A stretch of DNA of 64,000 nucleotides from Nemophila menziesii. Taxonomy: Eukaryota; Streptophyta; Magnoliopsida; Boraginales; Hydrophyllaceae. The stretch's first letter is position 1; every line of letters begins with the position of its first letter. The stretch lies in assembly GCA_029959085.1 (NCBI GenBank), contig JARWIR010000013.1, positions 13,269,186 to 13,333,185 of the forward strand. The letters run 5' to 3'. The position numbers were made by a program, and so were the translations under genes. A model generated the notes under the pieces. It saw nothing but the letters and a program-made list of their open reading frames with translations, had not been told where the DNA came from and searched no databases. This document shows, one piece after another, positions 10,891 to 22,692 of the stretch.

Positions 10891-12159
10891 ACTATCAATC
10901 TCTATGTTTCTTGTAGATTTCAGGAAGTTATAATAATTACCGAAAACCTTCTAAATATATATTATGAATCTTGAGGATAAGATTTAATTTAAAGAAGGAA
11001 GCAATGTTATGAATCTTAAAATTATTATTTAAACTTAATTAATAAATATAAATTATATATTAAGTATATAGAATATAGTTGTTATTATTTATAGCCGTTA
11101 TATTACAGTTATTATATAGATTTATAAACTATCTATGTACATGAACAAAATAATAAATCAAGTTTCATTTTATTTATGTATTTTAAAGTTTCTATGGTTT
11201 TATTTTTCTCTAAATTAGTTTCTTCATTACAAATTTAAAACAAGCACTTTTAAGTGCTTCTAAAAGAAACACTTCCAAACTAGCACTAACAGACTCTAAG
11301 TAAAAGCTAGTTTTGGTGCTATAATTGTTTTTAATTGGAGTATAGTGGTTAAGATTATGCAAATAAAATAAAAGATTTAACGGTTTATTTTAATATTTTA
11401 AAATTTATGGAAGAGTAGGTAGGATGGGATGGTGGGTTAAGAAAATAATAAATTTTGAATTTAAAAAATATATTTATAAGGTTATAAAATAAAAAGGAAG
11501 GCGGATGCGTATGAAATAATAAGTGTTGTTTTTCTTTAATTTTTCTTTATAGTGCTAAATAATAATTATTTTAGTATTTTCTTAGTTAATTTAAAATTAT
11601 TTAATAATAACTTAACGGAAAAATATCAATATTTATCAATAAAAGGTAATAGGACAGTGGGTTCGATTTTAGGGAGCAAGTATACATATTTAAAAAAGTA
11701 GAGTTATCGTGTTGAATCACTAAAACTGCCGAAAGCACAACAGACATATACTCAACTCCACAAAATCAACATACGACAAAGGAAAGACAACCAAGGCCCT
11801 TAAAAGGCAGTATATATCATAGGGTGACTCTAGCTAAATTTTGAACGTTATTTGTTCTTGAAACAAGACACCTATTCAAACTAATACCCTAAAATTTAAG
11901 GGGGTAACTGAAATACCAAAAGTCATCTTCAACGTCATTCAAGGGAAAAGTATGTCTTGTAAAAGAGCAAATCCAAGATATGAAAAAGATGTTGGAATCG
12001 ATGAGGCTATATATATTTTTGTAGGCAAAACAGTCATTGGTGATTATGATATGCGAGGCACTACGAGCCTCGTGAATGCCTTACATTGCTAGCATCATAA
12101 AGTGCCTTGCTGATCATTTCAATGGTTACACCGAGAAAGACATATGTAACCCTGTCGAT
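10891..12159. other. AT-rich intergenic DNA
   Basis: No coding frame or clear repeat end is visible. Both strands are rich in A/T runs and short stops. Confidence 0.5.
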
Positions 12160-12660
12160 CAGTATTTAAGTGGTTATATCGAAAATACACGTGTATCATT
12201 CTCCCATCAGTGATTGGGCCAACAGTTGGATAAGGAGGTTATTACAGAGGTCGAAGTCTCAATCCTTATCCAATCTTAAAGTTGCCTCGATTACCAAGCC
12301 CCTTCATTATCAAATAATTAGTCATCGTTCATATGTATAAAACTACCCTAAATAAAATATATCACATCTTTATCACAAGGAACGTTCTTTATCACGAGGA
12401 ACATTCATTTTTTTCATATACTTTACTGACTTGAGCGTCAAAGTGCCAATAGGTACCCCACTCCTTTGGTTCAATAATCTCTCTAAGTTTAGTTAGATAA
12501 TTTTCATTTATTTGTCATTTTACTCGTCGATTACTTAGTTAATCAAAGAGGGATTTTGTTCGATCAGGATCCTCGGTCAACCGTCCCATGTCCCTTATGA
12601 GGCTCGAATTTATGAGCACATCCCCTTCTTGATACATGTTTTTGTGTTATTTTACGACTA
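12160..12660 (+). mobile_element. LTR-like retrotransposon fragment
   Basis: TACTTTACTGACTTGAGCGTC followed by an AAAGTGCC-type phrase and GGTACC (12418-12457) matches a phrase commonly seen near the R/U5 part of plant LTRs. A TATA-like TGTATAAAACTA lies about 85 bp upstream (12334). No gag, primer-binding site or opposite LTR is present. Borders are not defined and the call is tentative. Confidence 0.35.
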
Positions 12661-12888
12661 CATCAATTCTAATGCAAATTTCATGTATGTTTAGATTTGT
12701 TTTTATGAACATGATTTAAGAATTTCTTTTCTTTTTTATAATTTTTTTATCGATTTCATGAATGATTTCATGAATATTATGCATATAGATTAATATGTCA
12801 ACTGAGGTTGGAAGAATCACAATAGTTTTTGTTTAGAAATGAATTTTTCAAAATTCTTGAGTTCTACTTGATTTGTTCAGAACTGAAG

Positions 12889-12890
<2 letters not shown>

Positions 12891-12946
<56 letters not shown>
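12891..12946. repeat. (AT)n microsatellite
   Basis: This is an uninterrupted AT dinucleotide run of about 28 units. Confidence 0.97.
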
Positions 12947-12949
<3 letters not shown>

Positions 12950-13081
12950 CTCGGTATCAACCTATTTTTTTTTTAAAAAAAAAAATTGAGTATACAATAA
13001 TTAGTTTGACCAGTTTCTTGTTCAAAAATAAAAAATTCTAAAATTTATGAATGCATCACAAGTGTGGTATGAGTAATGCTG

Positions 13082-13236
13082 GATATCACCCCAAATTACA
13101 TCACTTTTACATCGCCTCTTAGGTGGATAAATGCACTAATCATGTGTTTTTCTTTTAAAATTTATCATTTTCTTTCTCTTTTATGATTAGTCTATATAAG
13201 AGGCGATATAAATGTGATGTTATTTGAGGTGATATC
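13082..13236. mobile_element. Hairpin MITE, 155 bp
   Basis: The left arm starting GATATCACCCCAAATTACAT is the inverted match of the right arm ending ATTTGAGGTGATATC. The arms agree over about 40 bp with few mismatches, including ATCGCCTCTTA. The interior is also partly self-complementary (ACTAATCAT and ATGATTAGT). No clear target duplication was seen, so the superfamily is undefined. It lies about 680 bp upstream of the CAO start codon. Confidence 0.75.
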
Positions 13237-13911
13237 TCAATTTTTATTCGGAAATAAAATTATAAAACTTGTAAATATATAATCAAGAATCGACTAGTTG
13301 TTCTTTCTAAGTAGAATCTGGAAAAATTTACGAGTACATGATCAAGAATCTATCAATAGTTATTTAGAATTATTGAATTTAATAGGGTAATATAAATTAA
13401 TAAATAAAAATATGAGATGAAATATAATTAAGTATAGCAAAACACGAGAGAACAAATGGTGATGAATTCTTTGGGTCCAATTTGTTGATGATTTTGAGTC
13501 CACCTATTAACATATATTAACATTATAACAGATTCTTCTCTCCATATTATTTTGGTTTAAAGGATAACATAATGATAGAAAGGCAAATAAAAACAGATAG
13601 GGAAGAGTATTGGATTTTGGGAGCTTGTGGAAATCAAGACTCTTGGTGTGAAGAGCTTGTGGAAATTGGAGTAGCCACGAGTGGTACGTAAGGGAGACCC
13701 CACGCCACATGTCAACCAATGGGAGGATAACTGAGATCGCGCGAGACATGAACCTCGTCTCTTCTCTTATCATCAAAATTCAACAAAACCCAAGTGTCTC
13801 TCTTCTCTCCATAATTAACATTTCACAGATATTCTTTCTTTCTCTCTCCTCCCCTTCTCACTTTCTCTTTATTCTACCTCTAACAAATAGTAAGAATTGA
13901 ATAAAACCTGA
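13237..13911 (+). promoter_or_regulatory. Upstream region and 5' leader of CAO
   Basis: The region between the MITE and the CAO ATG includes a CCAAT box in CAACCAATGGG (13714-13724) and a pyrimidine-rich leader (CTTTCTCTCTCCTCC, 13840-13858) typical of plant 5' UTRs. No TATA box or transcription start could be fixed. Short frames on both strands here have no family resemblance. Confidence 0.45.
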
Positions 13912-16437
13912 ATGAATGCATCAACCGCGGCCATGTCCGCAATTGCTACTGCTTCAGCTTCTGCCTCTGCTCTTTATCTTCCCATATCTTTCACTCGTTC
14001 AATCACTAAGTCTACCACCAAAAAGGTATGTTTCTTATTTCATTTTTCTTTTGTTTTCAATTTAGAGGTTCTACTTAAAATAAAGAAAGTTATTTAGCTA
14101 AGTATAGATACAGAAAACATGCATGGATGGACAGAGAAGAATAGATATAGATAAACATAGAGTATGATATGGATAAAAAAATATGATAGATCTATAGTCG
14201 GATAATTTAGCTCTAGAGTGATCTCAGCCGTTCTTTCTAAACACCATCCTCTATATGTGACATAGATGTTTATCCAGTTAATTCTAAGATTAAGATGTTA
14301 CTTACTTACAACATCATTTATGCTAATTAGCCTTCCAGAGTAGAGTCAATGAGGAGCATTTTTCGTTCACGAAAATGATCTAGCAATGTAAGTCATACTA
14401 GTAGTGTGTAATCCCTTCATTTTAATTTTTATTTTGGTCGGAGCTTAAATTTTAGAATTCGAAATGTGTCAAAGCCCGAAATAGCAATATAATTCATGAG
14501 CAGCCCAAATATGACAAATGAAAACGGGACAGGGGAAGCATCACTGACCATATTAGCCTTCCTTTGATTACTATTTCTGAAATCATCCTTTGTTGTTTCT
14601 CAGTATGATAAAGGAGGATTTCGAGTGTTCGCTGTACTTGGAGAGGAAGGCAAATTAGCAGCCAAGAAAAATCCTTGGTCTTCCCTCTTTGATGTCGAAG
14701 ATCCAAGGTCTAAAATACCCTCCTCTGAAGGCAAATTTGTGGATGCAAATCAGGCAATTGAAGTAGCAAGATATGATATACAATACTGTGATTGGCGCGC
14801 TAGACAAGATGTTCTTACAATCATGCTCCTTCACGAAAAGGTTGTTGAAGTACTAAACCCTTTAGCACGAGAATACAAATCCATCGGAACAATGAAGCAA
14901 GAGCTTGCTGAGTTACAAGACGAGCTTTCAAAAGCACACAAGGAGGTAAACAAAATTACATATGTTTCCGTTTTATAGTCTTCATTCCTATATGTACTTG
15001 GTTATCTGACTCAGTGAATTTACAGGTACATATATCCGAAGCAAGAGTTTCGACTGCTTTAGATAAGCTAGCTTACATGGAAGTTTTGGTTAACGATAAA
15101 CTCCTACAAGACAGGGATACAACAGAATCTACTAGCACATCCACTTCCATGGAATCTCTCCTCACTGTCCAAGAAAAACCTTCTCGGAAAAGCCTAAATG
15201 TATCTGGTCCAGTCAAACCTTACAATGCTCGTTTAAAGAATTTCTGGTATCCTGTTGCTTTTTCCGCCGACCTTAAAGATGACACCATGGTTAGTTCTTT
15301 TACCATTGATTTGAAACGAGTTAGTACATAATTTAGTGACTTAACAGTTGATTTGGCTCTGTATGTAGGTCCCATTTGAATGTTTCGAGGAATCATGGGT
15401 AATGTTCCGTGGCAAAGATGGAAAACCAGGATGTGTTAGAAACACGTGTGCCCATCGAGCCTGTCCGCTTGACCTTGGTTCAGTAAACGAGGGTCGCATT
15501 CAATGCCCTTATCATGGTGAGTGAAAAAACAGAAAAATATCCATCAATGTTTATGGCATATCGAATCTAAATTGTATCGTTAATGAATTTTTAGGATGGG
15601 AATACTCAACCGATGGAAAGTGCGAGAAAATGCCATCTACTAAGTTGCTTAATATAAAAATTAAAGCTTTGCCGTGTTTTGAACAAGAAGGGTTTATCTG
15701 GATTTGGCCAGGACGTGATCCTCCCACGGCCACAATTCCTTCTTTATTACCACCTCCCGGATTTCAAATACACGCTGAGGTATGTGTGTGTTATAACTTA
15801 TAATGCAATAAATATCTTTTTGAAGGACCTTTTTTGTTATAAACTTTTATAATTGCAGATTGTGATAGAACTTCCTGTGGAACACGGGCTACTTCTCGAC
15901 AACTTGTTGGATCTAGCACATGCGCCTTTCACGCACACTTCTACTTTCGCTAAAGGATGGAGTGTACCTAAATTGGTGAAATTCTTGACACCTGGATCGG
16001 GACTTCAAGGATATTGGGATCCATACCCGATAGACATGGAATTCAGACCACCTTGTATAGTTTTATCGACGATAGGAATATCGAAACCTGGAAAACTAGA
16101 GGGTCAGAGTACAAAACAATGCTCGACGCATCTTCATCAGCTTCACGTATGTTTACCTTCGTCAAGAAATAAAACGAGATTATTATACAGAATGTCTTTG
16201 GATTTTGCGCCGATTTTAAAGCACGTTCCTTTCATGCAACACTTGTGGAAGCATTTTGCTGACAAGGTGTTGAATGAGGATTTAAGATTGGTACTTGGTC
16301 AACAAGAACGGATGATTAATGGGGCAAATGTTTGGAATTCTCCTGTTGCTTATGATAAACTTGGAGTAAGGTATAGGCAATGGAGAGATGCAGTGGATCG
16401 AGGTGATAGCAAGTTACCGTATAGTGATTCATCTTAA
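13912..16437 (+). CDS. CAO: Chlorophyllide a oxygenase (chlorophyll b synthesis), chloroplast
   Basis: CAO oxidises the C7 methyl of chlorophyllide a to a formyl group, giving chlorophyllide b, in the plastid. The exons are 13912-14025, 14604-14945, 15026-15289, 15369-15516, 15595-15779 and 15859-16437, all GT-AG and in frame, coding 543 residues (about the family norm). Residues 1-45 are Ser/Ala/Thr-rich, as in a transit peptide. The regulatory A domain carries [10 protein letters not shown] at 106-115, close to the degron by which chlorophyll b controls CAO stability. A linker rich in Ser/Thr follows. The catalytic domain has the Rieske ligands C267-x-H269 and C286-x2-H289, and the mononuclear iron site D369-x2-H372-x4-H377, with N366 also conserved. 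No lesion is seen. The start is the first ATG; a second in-frame Met lies 7 codons later. Confidence 0.97.
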
Positions 16438-16974
16438 TTAGTGTTTTAACTTGAACATTCAACACTCAGAAACCATATACTTCACTCTGACCCGAGATCC
16501 ATATTGTAGATTGTATGAGTCAGTTTGCAATTGTGGTAGCTCCATGGAAGGAAAATTTGGCTTGTGCTATTCGGAAATTTTTCATCGATCAAGAAATGGA
16601 CTATCGTGTAAATTTAACTAGACTGAGCCTATTTTTTTTTTTTTTTTTTGGAATGTTTAGTGTATAGTTTCTTCAAACAAAACCACAACCAACAACCAAT
16701 AACAGTGTTTTTTGTTTCATGTAAAAGGCGTTTATATTGTAGAGATTCATTATTTTCTTGCTTTTAACATGAAGATTTATTGTAAATTAGTATCAATTTT
16801 TCCTTATCTTTTGTAAAATCCAAATCTAATATTCAACTTGTACAATGACCTGCTACAACTTTCCATTGAATAGTTTTAATTGTTTGTTTCCATTAATTAA
16901 TACCCGAGGGTTGTTTCAGCGCGGGCTTAAAGTGCATTGGTATTATCACCGAGTATAAGATATCAATTTCGACC
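16438..16974 (+). other. 3' flank of CAO
   Basis: This is the probable CAO 3' UTR followed by AT-rich DNA with a T tract at about 16632-16649. No gene was found. Confidence 0.5.
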
Positions 16975-17470
16975 AGTTCTCCTATCAAGCTTCTGAATCA
17001 ACATATTAAAAATCTAGCGGATGTAAAATTTGATTCCACTAATTACTTTAATTGGAGAGTTCAGATTGGAAACCTCCTAACTGCTCATTAGCTAAGGGGT
17101 ATTATCACTGGACAATCATGATAGCCTATAAAGGCCATCACAAAGAATCCTCTCTATGGTGCTTGAATTCTCTCTAATTATAATATTAAACAAGCTATTC
17201 TCTCTACAATCACTAATCCTTCGCTTCCTCCATATCAAAAGTTGCCTACAACTTTCTCTGTTTGGAAGAAACTTGCAGCAAAGAATAGTTCAGTTCATAA
17301 TTCTTAGGTTTACCAGCTAAAACAACAATATAGTCAGATTTGTAAAGGCTCAGACTCCATTGAAGTCTACTTAAAAAAAGTTAGGATGAATAAGATAGAT
17401 GATATTGGCAAATAACTTGGGATCCCCTCAAATTGAGGAAAATCCAAAGTCAAACCTCTTAACTAGTTGC
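16975..17470 (+). pseudogene. Degenerate copia gag remnant
   Basis: Several stop-interrupted frames resemble a copia gag: KFDSTNYFNWRVQIGNLL near 17025 and, further on, QLKQQYSQICKGSDSIEVYL near 17315-17375. The second matches the (L)KQQLxxxxKGSDSIxxYL pattern of copia gag proteins. Many stops and slips show it is old. No LTR was found around it. Confidence 0.7.
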
Positions 17471-17689
17471 TTGATAAAATTAAACAAGAAATAGAAACAT
17501 AGGACACAAAACTGCTATCTAAAAATGGTAAAGAGGTACTAATAAACTCTATTATTAATGTTTCCCTACTCACATCATGTCAGTGTATCTCATTTAAAAA
17601 AAAATCACAAATAAGATGGGTTCCCTAATTTCAAATTCTTATTGGAATGATAAAAGGAATACCAAAATGCACTGGACTGGATAAGAAAT

Positions 17690-18480
17690 ACTAGTTAAAT
17701 CAAAGCAAGAATGGGGGTTGGGCTTTAAGGAGCTCCATGATCAAAATCTAGTCATGTTAGTTTCAAATGTATATTAAAAAATGAAAAAACCTAAGTCTCT
17801 CTTTTTTAAAATACTTAAATGCAAATACTTCAAACGACAGCTTTCTAAAAGCTAAGGCAAGAAATATGTTCATGTGGTTGGAAAAACTTGTTAAATGGTA
17901 GAGATTGTTTTAAAAATAATATTAGTTTGACTATTGGTAATGGACTTTCCATTAATATCTAGGATGAGTCTTGATTACCTAGCAAACAAAGGTTACAAAA
18001 ACCCAAAAATCTATGTTCCTTGAAGGTTTCTGAGTTGATAAATAATATGACACATCTTGGAATTCAGATGTTATAGAGAATTTATTCTGACTCCTAGCAA
18101 CCATCAAAAGAATGCACCTTTCACTTACCCTTAGTGATGATATCCTTTTCTGAAATTTCTCATTGACTAGAGAGGTTACCGTCATGTGTGTGTTATGACT
18201 CTGCAAAAATAGGAGTAGAGGAGAGAAGCAATAAAAGAAGGAATGCGAGGAGTTTCAAAAGTAGCAAGGCTAGAGATATAATTAAGAAAATTTGTAATAG
18301 TTAGCCTTTATATTCCTTTTTTAATGTTTTGTCATGCTCTTTTAATTATTGTAAAGGGTGTAATGTTTTAGTAAGGTGTCGCTTAGGTAAAAGTCCATAA
18401 AGTTGGGCCAAAGTTGTAATGTTATGACAGTTTTGGGTTTCATTAATAAAAAGTTTGATTTGCCAGTTAAAAAAAAAACA
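17690..18480 (+). mobile_element. Decayed LINE, 3' part with A tail
   Basis: The stretch WGLGFKELHDQNLVML near 17710 matches the GGLGFRDLxxFNxALL block downstream of LINE reverse transcriptase. FKILKCKYF and a later LTLSDDILF block fit the zf-RVT linker. Stops occur throughout. The 3' end is TTCATTAATAAAAAGTTTG followed by an A run at 18469-18478, a typical plant LINE terminus. Confidence 0.7.
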
Positions 18481-18624
18481 AAAGAAGGAAAGCACCTCCT
18501 TTAAAAGTATCAGTTTTGTCTGAAAGTTCATTTGTCACTTAAAAGTCTCTTCTTCTGCGAGAAATTTTTTGTGGAAGGCTTGTAGTTATGGTCTCCTATC
18601 AATGAAAATAGACTAAGAAAAGAT

Positions 18625-18740
18625 CGATAGTTGGTCTAATAGTTAGACTACTCCGCAGAGACTAACAGATCTTGGGATCGAATCTTATTGAAATCAAAAT
18701 GATTCCAAGTCCAAAGTGGCTCTCATATATACTTAAAAAA
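18625..18740 (+). mobile_element. tRNA-derived SINE-like element
   Basis: TTGGTCTAATAGTTAGACTA resembles polymerase III box A and GGGATCGAATCT resembles box B about 35 bp further on. A tRNA-unrelated body and an A run (18734-18742) follow. The order head, body, A tail fits a plant SINE. No flanking duplication could be confirmed. Confidence 0.5.
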
Positions 18741-18779
18741 AAATAGACTCAAAAGAAAAAATACTTCATATACTACCTG

Positions 18780-19575
18780 AAATCAATATACTTTGAAGGC
18801 ATAGATACCTGACCCTTTAATTACAATTTAAAATGTTATCAAAGCCTATAATAAGTACTACAAAGCTAATTTTGCAAACTCTAAGGTTTGTCCTAAGTAT
18901 ATTCAAGAAAGAATGGTGCTCTCCAGAAATAATCAAAAAACACAAAGTTTTGATATTTATAGAAACTATACTCAAACTTATAATAATTGTACTGAATAAA
19001 GTTGGACACAACTAATTTTGGCAAACTTAAGATTAATAGCAATGTTGCTTAGGAGGCTACCATTATTGTAGGCGCCATTTCTTGTATTTTGTGAAATTCC
19101 ATAGGTATGATACTTGATAGGATTGCAATAAAGATTGAAGCACATTTTGCAATAAAAGCTGAAGCAAAAGAAGTTCAAGATGCATGAAGCAAAAGAAGTT
19201 CAAGATGCATGTAAGATGACATCAAAACTTATTCAAGATTTAGAGACTATAGAGATTGATAGGTCCAAACTTTTCTCTCAAATTAACTCAAGCAAAACTT
19301 CTTCTGATTTCTGTAATATTGATATTTTAGTTAAGGAAATTAGATGTTGTAAACTTTTATTTGTTATTAAATTCTCACATGTGATGAAAAAATATAACTT
19401 TTTAGTTGATTAGGTGGCTAAACAAATAGTAAAAGGTAATTTGTTTAATCTTTGGATGCTTATCCTTCCCTCTCAATTAGCTAGGCTACTCAAAATTTAA
19501 CAAAATACTTTAGGTATTGGCTAATTGCATTTTGTTTTTATTAATGAAAAAGATATTTTCAACTAAAAAAAGAAA
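18780..19575 (+). mobile_element. Second decayed LINE 3' end (RNase H-like region)
   Basis: The frame FGKLKINSNVA, then GAISCILWNSIGMILDRI, then AEAKEVQDACK resembles the terminal RNase H-like domain of plant LINEs (LKINxDGA, AEAxAxxxAC). It is followed by HVMKKYNFLVD and, after a stop, VAKQIVKGN, matching the C-terminal RxxNxxADxLAK block. The end has AATGAAAAAGATATTTTC and an A run near 19570. There are several stops and a 25-bp internal duplication. Confidence 0.65.
19161..19210 (+). repeat. Perfect 25-bp tandem duplication
   Basis: A 25-bp unit beginning GAAGCAAAAGAAGTTCAAGA occurs at 19161-19185 and again, without gap, at 19186-19210. It shifts the LINE reading frame by one. Confidence 0.93.
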
Positions 19576-20300
19576 ATTGTTTAATGAGATTTATTGTAAA
19601 CATTGGCGAAGCCACCTTGAAAATTAATCTTCCTTTTCACTTTTCTTATTAGGTTTGAAAATATCAAGAGTAATTTAGTTTTATCAGTGTTTATTGATAA
19701 AAGGAATAAAGAGTAATTTTGTTCAATGAGATATATTATTAAATTTGAAGTAGTTATTTCTAAAAGTCATTCACCCTAACCCTTCCCTTACTCATCTATT
19801 TTATTAGGTTTGAAATATAGATTTTACATTAATTTTTTTTGCATTATAAGTTTTACAAATGAAATTATAGTAATTAGTTTTAATCATATTTATCGATATA
19901 AAAGAAACTAGATTTATTTTATTAGGTGTAATTTGTAAGTATCGGTAGAATCAGAGCCACCCCTAAAAGCCCTCATATATACCAGGGGAGGGATGGCCCC
20001 CATCCCGAGACTCGAGAGAAATAGATTCTCGTCCCTTTTCCAAAATTTAAAATTCACTTCTATTTTTTAAATTTTTAAACTGAAAATTAAATTAATAAAA
20101 AAATTTGATATCCTAAAAGAAAATAACCCCTCCCCCCCCCCCCCCCCCCCCCCCCACCCCCCACCCATTATTACCTTATAGCATCACATGCTCCCTCCCC
20201 TCTCAACTTGCAAAACAAATTCTTAATTACAATTAAATTTACTTTGTTTTTTCCATACTAAAATATAGGTTATTTTGTATTATATAGAGACTTATGCAAC
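19576..20300. other. AT-rich intergenic DNA with a poly-C run
   Basis: No gene was found. A run of about 24 C (20132-20155) is the only strong feature. The last part (CCCTCCCCTCTCAACTT near 20194) also occurs just before the LINE at 37020, so it belongs to the duplicated ILR1-like unit. Confidence 0.6.
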
Positions 20301-20844
20301 TAGATTAAAAAACTACAAGGTCTATAGTGTTATTTTTACATAATATAGGGACCTATAATGTAATTTTTGCAAAATATCTATCAACCTATGGAATTAACTC
20401 GAAAATAACTTTTTGGAGACAGTTGAGAGTGATAGACACACCTACCACCTACAAATGGTATATCATGAGTTGTTCAGTAGTATGTCTCAATTCACGGCCT
20501 ATAATGAAACTATCCTTTAATGAGATAAGACCAAACAAGTGGTGATTATATAGACGCATACCTTATGTCACACGTTTTTAACATGCCATTCAACATATCA
20601 AAATTTCTCTTAAAATAAAAAATAAAAAAAATACCGGTAGCTAGTACATGTCTAATCTTATACCTCTGATCTCTGTTTCTGGTGATTACTCTCCTTCTTC
20701 TTCTTGTATTTCTTGTATGCTTACGGTTTCTCTCCATATCTGTACCTTCAAATTCTCCAAATTTCTGAGCGCAATTCTCAATTTGTTTATGTCATTCTTT
20801 CTTGTCAGTCCGGTGTCAACTCTGTGTACATCATACATTATATC
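20300..20844 (+). promoter_or_regulatory. Duplicated 5' flank of ILR1-like copy 1
   Basis: The same sequence stands before all three ILR1-like copies (29720-30221 and 38640-39119), for example GGTCTATA(G/A)TGTTATTTTT, GCACGTTTTTA-type phrases and CTGATCTCTG. A long frame runs through it in this copy only. The conserved start is the ATG at 20845, so this block is treated as promoter plus 5' leader. No specific element was assigned. Confidence 0.6.
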
Positions 20845-22427
20845 ATGTCTAATATCTTTGATAAAGGTTGGTTTATCTTTTGTTATATACAAATAATCAT
20901 GTTTGTCCAAGTAGCCAAAACTGCATCATCATCGTCATCTTATATCGAGCATTGGAACAAAGAAAGCTCAGAGGAGATAATGAAAATTGCAAAAACAAAA
21001 GAAAATGTGAATTGGATAAAATCTATAAGAAGAAGAATCCATGAGAAGCCTGAACTAGCTTATGAAGAATACGAAACAAGTAAGCTTATTCGTGAAGAAT
21101 TAGAGAAAATGGATATTGATTATAAATACCCTTTGGCTAAAACTGGGATTAGAGCCATTATTGGTACTGGAAGACCACCTTTTGTTGCCCTTCGAGCTGA
21201 TATGGATGCACTCCCTATTCAGGTACTAGTTTCGACCTCAGATGTATTTTAAAAGATTGTGTAATTAGCATTTAATTATTTTTTAAGTTATTAGGAAGCT
21301 GTTGAATGGGAGCATAAAAGCAAAAACATAGGCAAAATGCATGCATGTGGTCATGATGCTCATGTTGCCATGCTTCTTGGTGGAGCCAAAATTTTGAAGA
21401 CGAGAGAACAATATTTGAAGGTTTGTTCTTAATTTTCACTTAATTACAAAATTAGGGACTAAGTGTGCAAATTTTTATGCAACAAGGACAGGGAACAGTA
21501 ATACTGTTGTTTCAGCCAGCAGAGGAAGGTGGAAATGGAGCAAAAAGGATGATAGAAGATGGAGGAATTGAAAATGTAGAGGCGATATTTGCAGCCCATG
21601 TATCACATCAACTTGAAACCGGTGTTATAGGATCAAGGCCCGGCCCGTTACTTGCAGGTTGTGGCTTTTTTGAAGCTGTAATCAGTCATTGCTCCTTTTA
21701 TGTTTCTCCTATTCTAGCTGCCTCTTCTACTGTTATCAGTTTGCAAGGCATTGTCTCTCGTGAATCCGATCCTCTAGACTCCCACGTAGTCTCCGTGTCT
21801 TCTTTTAATGGTGATGGGGATGATCTAAACACAATACCTGACAAAGTTGTTCTTACTGGCACCTTCAGAGCTCTCTCTAACACAACCTTATATAAACTTC
21901 TTAGGAGAATTAAACAGGTTTTTCCGATTTCGGTTTCGATTTCTCACTAGCTATTGCAATTATCTCAATCAGGATAACATATGTATGTATATGTGTGACA
22001 GGTAATTGCGCAGCAAGCGTGGGTGTTCGGATGTTCATCGAAAATCGACTTCTTAGAGAGAAACAACACGATTTACCCTCCAATGATGAATGAAGATAAA
22101 ATGTATGAACATGTGAGAAAGGTTGCTAGTGATTTATTAGGTGCGAGAAACTTTAGAGTGGTTGAACCTGTGATGGGTTCGGAAGATTTCTCGTTCTACA
22201 CACAAGTGATCCCATCAACATTCTTTTACGTGGGTATAATGAACAAGTCGTTAGGTTCAATACACACACCACATTCACCACATTTTATAATCGACGAAGA
22301 TGTGCTTCCCATCGGTGCAGCAACTCATGCTTCCATTGCCGAAAAATACCTCAGCACACACACAGATATAAAGAGAAAAGAGGAGAGCTATGATGGAAAA
22401 CTTGTTTATAAAAGTGTTACATTTTAA
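20845..22427 (+). CDS. IAA-amino acid hydrolase, ILR1-like (M20 amidohydrolase), copy 1
   Basis: The family cleaves auxin-amino acid conjugates to free IAA, usually in the ER lumen, with a two-metal M20 active site. The exons are 20845-21222, 21295-21420, 21492-21917 and 22002-22427, coding 451 residues. The first 35 residues include a hydrophobic signal-like segment. Visible motifs are [38 protein letters not shown] (C144, H146), [14 protein letters not shown] (E179/E180), a following AAHVS metal His, and near the C-terminus [11 protein letters not shown] and [12 protein letters not shown]. Two features are unusual. The lid-domain GxGGHA(A/S) block is replaced by HCSFYVSP, several residues shorter than family norm, and there is no KDEL-type tail (it ends YKSVTF). 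The start is the ATG conserved in all three local copies. Catalytic competence is uncertain because of the lid change. Confidence 0.9.
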
Positions 22428-22692
22428 AACATTTTCTCTCTAAAAGACTAGTAGTACCTTCATTAGAAGTAATTGTCTCTATATGATAATATATAAGATA
22501 GAAAAAAAACTGATGCGCAAAAGGTGAGAAATGAGGTAATCTGAAGATGGTAATCACGGCTTGTTTCCTCTAGTATCGAATCACCGTTCATCACCGACAA
22601 CTCAGTTCCATCAGGGTCTAGATCCATTTTCCTTAAAATGGGTTAACGGTAATGATCCATACTCAGAAAGAAAAAAGAAATAATTACCTGAA
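22428..22692. other. 3' flank shared by ILR1-like copies 1 and 3
   Basis: Phrases such as AAAAGACTAGTAGTA and GATAATATATAAGATA recur at 40518-40575 after copy 3. This shows that the duplication runs through this spacer into the convergent PDI gene. Confidence 0.75.

Noticed and set aside
20704..20844. Upstream start for ILR1-like copy 1 giving 47 extra residues
   Set aside because: The extension is open only in copy 1; the ATG at 20845 is conserved in all three copies and leads directly into a signal-like segment.
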